This document shows positions 59,797 through 64,000 of a stretch of DNA of 64,000 nt, piece by piece. Where the stretch lies: NCBI GenBank assembly GCA_937982115.1, contig CALJNE010000010.1, positions 1-64,000 on the forward strand, written 5' to 3'. The notes beneath the pieces were generated by a model. It was not told the DNA's origin. It did no database searches and was given only the letters and a program-made list of their open reading frames with translations. Within the stretch, counting starts at the first letter, position 1, and each line of letters starts with the position of its first letter. Source of the DNA: an uncultured Bacteroidales bacterium (GTDB lineage Bacteria; Bacteroidota; Bacteroidia; Bacteroidales; ML635J-15). Position numbers and translations under genes: made by a program.

Positions 59797-61107
59797 ATGT
59801 TTCTAAAAAAAGAAAAATATTTTTGTAATGCTGCTGAATATTCATTATTGTTTCAGCCGGGTGGAGAGATTCTTGCATGTCATTACAATCGAGGATATAT
59901 TCTTGGGAATTATCCGCAAAATGCAATAGATGATGTATGGAATGGTGAAAAGAGGATAAAGCTCATAAAAAAAATACGAAAAGGCAATTTCCCAAAAACC
60001 TGTGAGTTTTGTAAACAAGCAATAAAAAATGGATTCTACAACAAATCGGGGATAAATAAATATCAATATATTACTCCCGGACAATCAGGTTATCCATCAT
60101 CAATGGAATTTCAACTTGATAATATTTGCAATCTCGAATGCATAATGTGTTCGGGCGAATATTCGGCACTCATTAGAAAAAATAGAGAAAAAGGAGAACC
60201 ATATATCAGCCCTTACGACGAAAATTTTGTAAATCAAATAAAAAAATATATTCCTTATCTTAAACAAGTGTCATTTACCGGAGGTGAACCATTTTTATTT
60301 AATATTTACTATCAAATTTGGGATTTAATTTCAATTTTAAATCCTCATCTTCAAATCTATGTTTCAACTAATGGAACAATATTAAATGAAAAAGTAAAAA
60401 AATACCTCGACAAATTAAATTTTAATTTTACAATTTCAATTGATTCACTGCAAAAAGAAAATTACGAAAATATTCGTAAGAATGCAAGTCTTGATAGAAC
60501 AATAGAAAATATTGATTTCTTCATTAGATATGCGAAAACAAAAAATCTGAATATTAATATTAAATCTGTTGTAACACCTTTTAATTACAAAGATATTCCC
60601 GAAGTTCTGGAATTTTGTAATAATAATCAAATAAACTTTATTCCAAAAACTGTATTAATCCCATCTTTTGGCAATTTTAGTTTTAGCTCAGAATTAATTA
60701 TTAACGATGCAATTAAAACATTCGAAGAAATTATCAAAAGAAAAAATCAAACTTCACAAACAGAAAATAACAATTATGATAGATTTCAGGAAATATTAAA
60801 CGAAATCATAGAGATTAAAAAGATTAGAAAAGAAACAATCGAAAAATACCAATATCAATCAACTAAAAAGTTGAAAAAAGAATTTTTAAAAAAAATGATA
60901 TCACAAAAAGGACTTATTTCAAATTATAGCAAATCCGAGTTAAAAGAAATGACTCAAAATCTTATAAATTCTATAACTGATGATAAAGCTTTGAAAAAGT
61001 CCTTAATTTCATTTTTATCTGTTCCTTCAGAAATTATTGCATCAGAATTTAATCGTAATGATTTCAATAAGTTGATTGAAAGATTTAGACAATGTTCAAA
61101 CTTGTGA
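59797..61107 (+). CDS. Radical SAM protein with N-terminal SPASM-like (twitch) domain
   Basis: N-term CNAAEYSLLFQPGGEILACHYNRGYILGNYPQNAIDDVWNG...TCEFC, then DNICNLECIMC and FTGGEPFLF. Confidence 0.88.
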   Translation: MFLKKEKYFCNAAEYSLLFQPGGEILACHYNRGYILGNYPQNAIDDVWNGEKRIKLIKKIRKGNFPKTCEFCKQAIKNGFYNKSGINKYQYITPGQSGYPSSMEFQLDNICNLECIMCSGEYSALIRKNREKGEPYISPYDENFVNQIKKYIPYLKQVSFTGGEPFLFNIYYQIWDLISILNPHLQIYVSTNGTILNEKVKKYLDKLNFNFTISIDSLQKENYENIRKNASLDRTIENIDFFIRYAKTKNLNINIKSVVTPFNYKDIPEVLEFCNNNQINFIPKTVLIPSFGNFSFSSELIINDAIKTFEEIIKRKNQTSQTENNNYDRFQEILNEIIEIKKIRKETIEKYQYQSTKKLKKEFLKKMISQKGLISNYSKSELKEMTQNLINSITDDKALKKSLISFLSVPSEIIASEFNRNDFNKLIERFRQCSNL

Positions 61108-61149
61108 AGCATATTAAATTAATGTATTTTCAAAACAAACTTTAAAAAA

Positions 61150-61756
61150 ATGATGATAATAATAGGTGCCGGAAATTTGGGAAAACACGTAATTGACCAA
61201 CTTGAGCAAGATGATTATCAAGGAGAACTTTTATTTTTTGATGAAAATTTAAGGGCAAAAACAATTTACAATAAATATCTAGTAATATCAAGTAATATCA
61301 GAGTGGGAAGAATTAATTAAACATCTTCGAGAAATAGACAAAGAATACTTTATTGCCACTGGAAACCCACGTATAAGAAAAAAAATACATTTGAAAATTT
61401 CGGAAGGCAAATACACGGCTCTTTTATCAAAACATGCAGGTATTATTTCTAAATATTCAACAATTGGAGAAGGAAGCTTAATTCAACCTGCTTGTTGTAT
61501 TTCGCATAATGTAAATATCGGAATTTCGTGTTTAATTCATGCAAGTACATTAATTGGTCATGATGTAAATATTAGTAACTATGTAACCATAGGTTCAAAT
61601 GTAAATATTCTTAAAAACGTAAAAATTGGAGAATTTACTACAATAAGTCCGAATACTCTAATATATCCGGATGTCAAAATTGGCAACAATGTTTATATTG
61701 GACCTGGAGTAATAGTAAAAAATGATATTAAAGATTATGAAACAATAATAATCTAA
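61150..61756 (+). pseudogene. PglD/NeuD-type acetyltransferase disrupted by a 10-bp tandem duplication
   Basis: MMIIIGAGNLGKHVIDQLEQDDYQGELLFFDENLRAKTIYNKYLVISSNIRVGRIN*; removing one AGTAATATCA copy restores ...NKYLVISEWEELIKHLREIDKEYFIATGNPRIRKKIHLKISEGKY..., 198 codons plus stop. Confidence 0.88.
61281..61300. repeat. Exact 10-bp tandem direct repeat AGTAATATCA x2
   Basis: 61281-61290 and 61291-61300 identical. Confidence 0.97.
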
Positions 61757-61757
61757 A

Positions 61758-62870
61758 TCATTCTTTTTTAAAAACACCTCCGAAATTGGTCATTCTGTAA
61801 TAATTCCTAAAATTTTTATATGTCTTTTTTTCTAATTCGATAAGTTCTTCGTCAGAAAGTTCGTCAATAAAACATGTAGGATCTTCGGCAAAAATATCGT
61901 TTGATTGATAGAAAGCCATGACTCTGCACCCTCCGCATGTAAAATTGTATTTACAAGAACCGCATTTCCCTTTAAGGTTATTCCTATTTACAATCTTAAC
62001 AAATAGTTCTGATTCAAAGAGAATCTCCTTTAGATTTTGTTTATAAACATTTCCGCCGGAAATATTATCTAATAAAAGAGGACATGGAGCAACCTCACCT
62101 TCAGGATTAATCCCATAGAATGATCCAACCCAGCAACCCACTGAAGGATTTGTAGGGACTTTTGATGTTAAAGAATCTTGATTTGAATGTTTCTTATAAT
62201 CATCCTCATTCAAAAAGAAAGGGACATAACTTACATAACCTCGAAAATATTCCAACAACGCAGGATAAATTTTATTTTTCATGGTTTCTTTGTCAAACAT
62301 CAGAGAATGACAAGGCGTATTTCTGGGAGTGAATGGAATTCTATTATATGGCAATTTCAGGTCATCAATATTTTTCAGAGTTTTATTAAAGCTATCGGCA
62401 TTAAATTTTCCTACAGTAACACACATATTAATTGTAATGCCGTTTTTCTCTAAAAGCTCAATTATTTTTAATGTTTTTTCAGCATCAAAATCACGTGTTT
62501 CTACATTATCATAATCAAAAGAATTAATACCTAATGAAATTAATATATTATCATTCAAAATGGATTTAAGTTTATCAATATTTTTTTGGTTGATGGTTGT
62601 TCCGTTAGAAACTATAGAAATTTTAAAACCTATATCATTAGCAATTTTTAACAATTCAAAAGCATCTTTACGCAATAAAAATTCTCCGCCTGAAAAATCA
62701 ATCATACGAGTGCCCAAATTCCATGCAGGTTCAAATACTCTTTCTACAATTAATTTTGTTGGAACATCAACATATTTCTGTTTTACATTTGATTTCGTTG
62801 AACAACACTTACAGTTCAAGTTACAATTTCGAGTTGCTTCAAAATATAATGTATGAAAAAGCGAATTCAT
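61758..62870 (-). CDS. Radical SAM/SPASM protein
   Basis: EATRNCNLNCKCCS; FSGGEFLL; C-terminal SPASM Cys set CGSCKYNFTCGGCRVMAF...DPTC; Met at 62870 preferred over TTG at 62882. Confidence 0.92.
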   Translation of the reverse strand: MNSLFHTLYFEATRNCNLNCKCCSTKSNVKQKYVDVPTKLIVERVFEPAWNLGTRMIDFSGGEFLLRKDAFELLKIANDIGFKISIVSNGTTINQKNIDKLKSILNDNILISLGINSFDYDNVETRDFDAEKTLKIIELLEKNGITINMCVTVGKFNADSFNKTLKNIDDLKLPYNRIPFTPRNTPCHSLMFDKETMKNKIYPALLEYFRGYVSYVPFFLNEDDYKKHSNQDSLTSKVPTNPSVGCWVGSFYGINPEGEVAPCPLLLDNISGGNVYKQNLKEILFESELFVKIVNRNNLKGKCGSCKYNFTCGGCRVMAFYQSNDIFAEDPTCFIDELSDEELIELEKKTYKNFRNYYRMTNFGGVFKKE

Positions 62871-62879
62871 TTTTTTTTT

Positions 62880-62887
62880 CAAAGATA
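62880..62887 (-). promoter_or_regulatory. Candidate -7 element TATCTTTG
   Basis: TATCTTTG about 9 nt before ATG at 62870 on minus strand. Confidence 0.45.
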
Positions 62888-62919
62888 CAAAGTTCTAACA
62901 AAAATTTTATCAAAAATCG

Positions 62920-62927
62920 TATATTTG
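62920..62927 (+). promoter_or_regulatory. Candidate -7 element TATATTTG
   Basis: TAnnTTTG match 23 nt before ATG at 62951; supports that start over the ORF-track start 62723. Confidence 0.45.
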
Positions 62928-62950
62928 TAAAAATATTGTTATCCAATACT

Positions 62951-63763
62951 ATGACACTTACCGAAAAAACACATAACCTTGAAAAATGGGCAATAATTTT
63001 TGGTGGAACAGGAAGTTTCGGGTTAGCAACTGCAAAACAATTAGTAAAAGATAATTTTAATTTAGTTTTAGTTTATCGAGAAAGGAAAACTTCACTATCC
63101 CAATTAGAGGATGCCCTGCTATTTTTGAGAAATAGTACAAAAACAATTGAATACAATTTGAATGCTAATCTGGCTATTAACAAAGAAACGATTATAAAAT
63201 CACTTATTGAAGAATATAAATTAAATGGTAAAATTACTTTCGTTTTACACGCAATAGCTGATGGCAATTTAAATCCGATGTTTAATACAGAGAGCCAAAA
63301 TTCTCTAAAGTACGAAGACTTTCTGCACACCTTAGAAACAATGGGTTTAAGTTTATATGACTGGACAAAACGTCTTTTTGAAAACGGCCTTTTGAGTAAC
63401 AAAACTTCAATTGTTGGATTAACAAGTGAAGGTACTCATAGATTTTTGCAGGATTACGCTGCTGTTGCATCAGCAAAAGCTGTTATGGAATCAAATATTA
63501 AATACATTGCTGTTGAAATGTGCAAATACGGCATAAGAGCTAACTTGATTAATGCCGGAATAACCGATACAAAAGCTCTTAGATCCTTTCCAAAATATGC
63601 AGAATTTATTGATAAAGCAAAACAAAGAAATCCTTATGGACGTCTTACAACTGCCGAAGATGTTGCAAAGGTAATAGCTTTTTTAGCTAAAGAGGAATCT
63701 GAATGGATAAATGGAACTGTCATTACTGTTGATGGCGGAGAACAATTAATAAGTTTTTATTAG
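62951..63763 (+). CDS. Enoyl-ACP reductase-like SDR (FabI/FabL type)
   Basis: GGTGSFGLATAKQLV; YAAVASAK fits the Y-x6-K enoyl reductase signature; NAGITDTKALRSFP; ITVDGGEQLI. Confidence 0.82.
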   Translation: MTLTEKTHNLEKWAIIFGGTGSFGLATAKQLVKDNFNLVLVYRERKTSLSQLEDALLFLRNSTKTIEYNLNANLAINKETIIKSLIEEYKLNGKITFVLHAIADGNLNPMFNTESQNSLKYEDFLHTLETMGLSLYDWTKRLFENGLLSNKTSIVGLTSEGTHRFLQDYAAVASAKAVMESNIKYIAVEMCKYGIRANLINAGITDTKALRSFPKYAEFIDKAKQRNPYGRLTTAEDVAKVIAFLAKEESEWINGTVITVDGGEQLISFY

Positions 63764-63765
63764 AT

Positions 63766-64000
63766 ATGAAGGATATAACTGCTAAAATACTTGAAGCTCT
63801 ACCTTATGGACGAGAATTTTGTTTTGTTGACTCAATAGATTATGTTGACGATAAAAAAATCATTGGGCATTATACTTTCACAGAAGATTTATTTTTCTAT
63901 AACTCTCACTTTAAAGACAATCCCTATGTTCCCGGAGTTATTTTGATTGAAACTATGGGGCAAATCGGAATGGTTTCTCATCTGATTTTTATATTAAATG
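63766..64000 (+). CDS. FabZ-like hotdog dehydratase, truncated by window end
   Basis: MKDITAKILEALPYGREFCFVDSIDYVDDKKIIGHYTFTEDLFFYNSHFKDNPYVPGVILIETMGQIGMV; HF-P-PG-E signature. Confidence 0.8.
   Translation, partial: MKDITAKILEALPYGREFCFVDSIDYVDDKKIIGHYTFTEDLFFYNSHFKDNPYVPGVILIETMGQIGMVSHLIFILN

Noticed and set aside
63073-63402. 109-aa minus-strand ORF in the FabI-like gene
   Set aside because: Antisense to conserved SDR sequence.
57028-64000. Ladderane-like or RiPP pathway as a named identity for the radical SAM/Fab cluster
   Set aside because: Radical SAM plus Fab genes recall ladderane candidates and SPASM genes recall RiPPs, but no precursor peptide, ketosynthase or ACP is visible in the window, so no named pathway is claimed.
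1-64000. CRISPR arrays, tRNA/rRNA genes, transposases or phage genes
   Set aside because: No regularly spaced repeats, no recognisable tRNA or rRNA stretches and no transposase, integrase or phage structural motifs noticed; a tool scan (tRNAscan, minced) would be needed to be sure.

Overview
AT-rich 64 kb window from a Bacteroidota (probably Bacteroidales-like) chromosome; the lineage is inferred from T9SS/gliding-type genes and TAnnTTTG promoter-like motifs. The left part (1-30.5 kb) is mostly core genes. It holds a T9SS/gliding block (possible porU 5' end, PorP/SprF, GldJ-like lipoprotein), murF, ppk1-ppx-SNF2 helicase, a GH3-like/beta-lactamase fusion, mqnD-mqnB, folE, fabD, a Na/Pi cotransporter, patatin, PLD, UbiA (MqnP-like), an OmpA/PD40 protein and rplS. 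The right part (30.6-64 kb) is an accessory surface-glycan/lipid or natural-product locus. It contains a Wzm/Wzt-type ABC exporter, sugar epimerase, DegT aminotransferase, PglD/NeuD-type acetyltransferases, a second UbiA prenyltransferase, two SGNH hydrolases, a carbamoyltransferase, an N-acetyl-sugar amidotransferase-like protein with an adjacent nitrilase, FabI-like and FabZ-like enzymes, and ten radical SAM proteins (six B12-binding type, three with an N-terminal SPASM-like domain, one with a C-terminal SPASM). Three genes look disrupted: a PAS protein (1-nt slip), a small secreted protein (stop plus frameshift) and a PglD paralog broken by an exact 10-bp tandem duplication. No rRNA, tRNA, CRISPR or transposase was recognised. 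All assignments come from reading translations and motifs; no database search was run.
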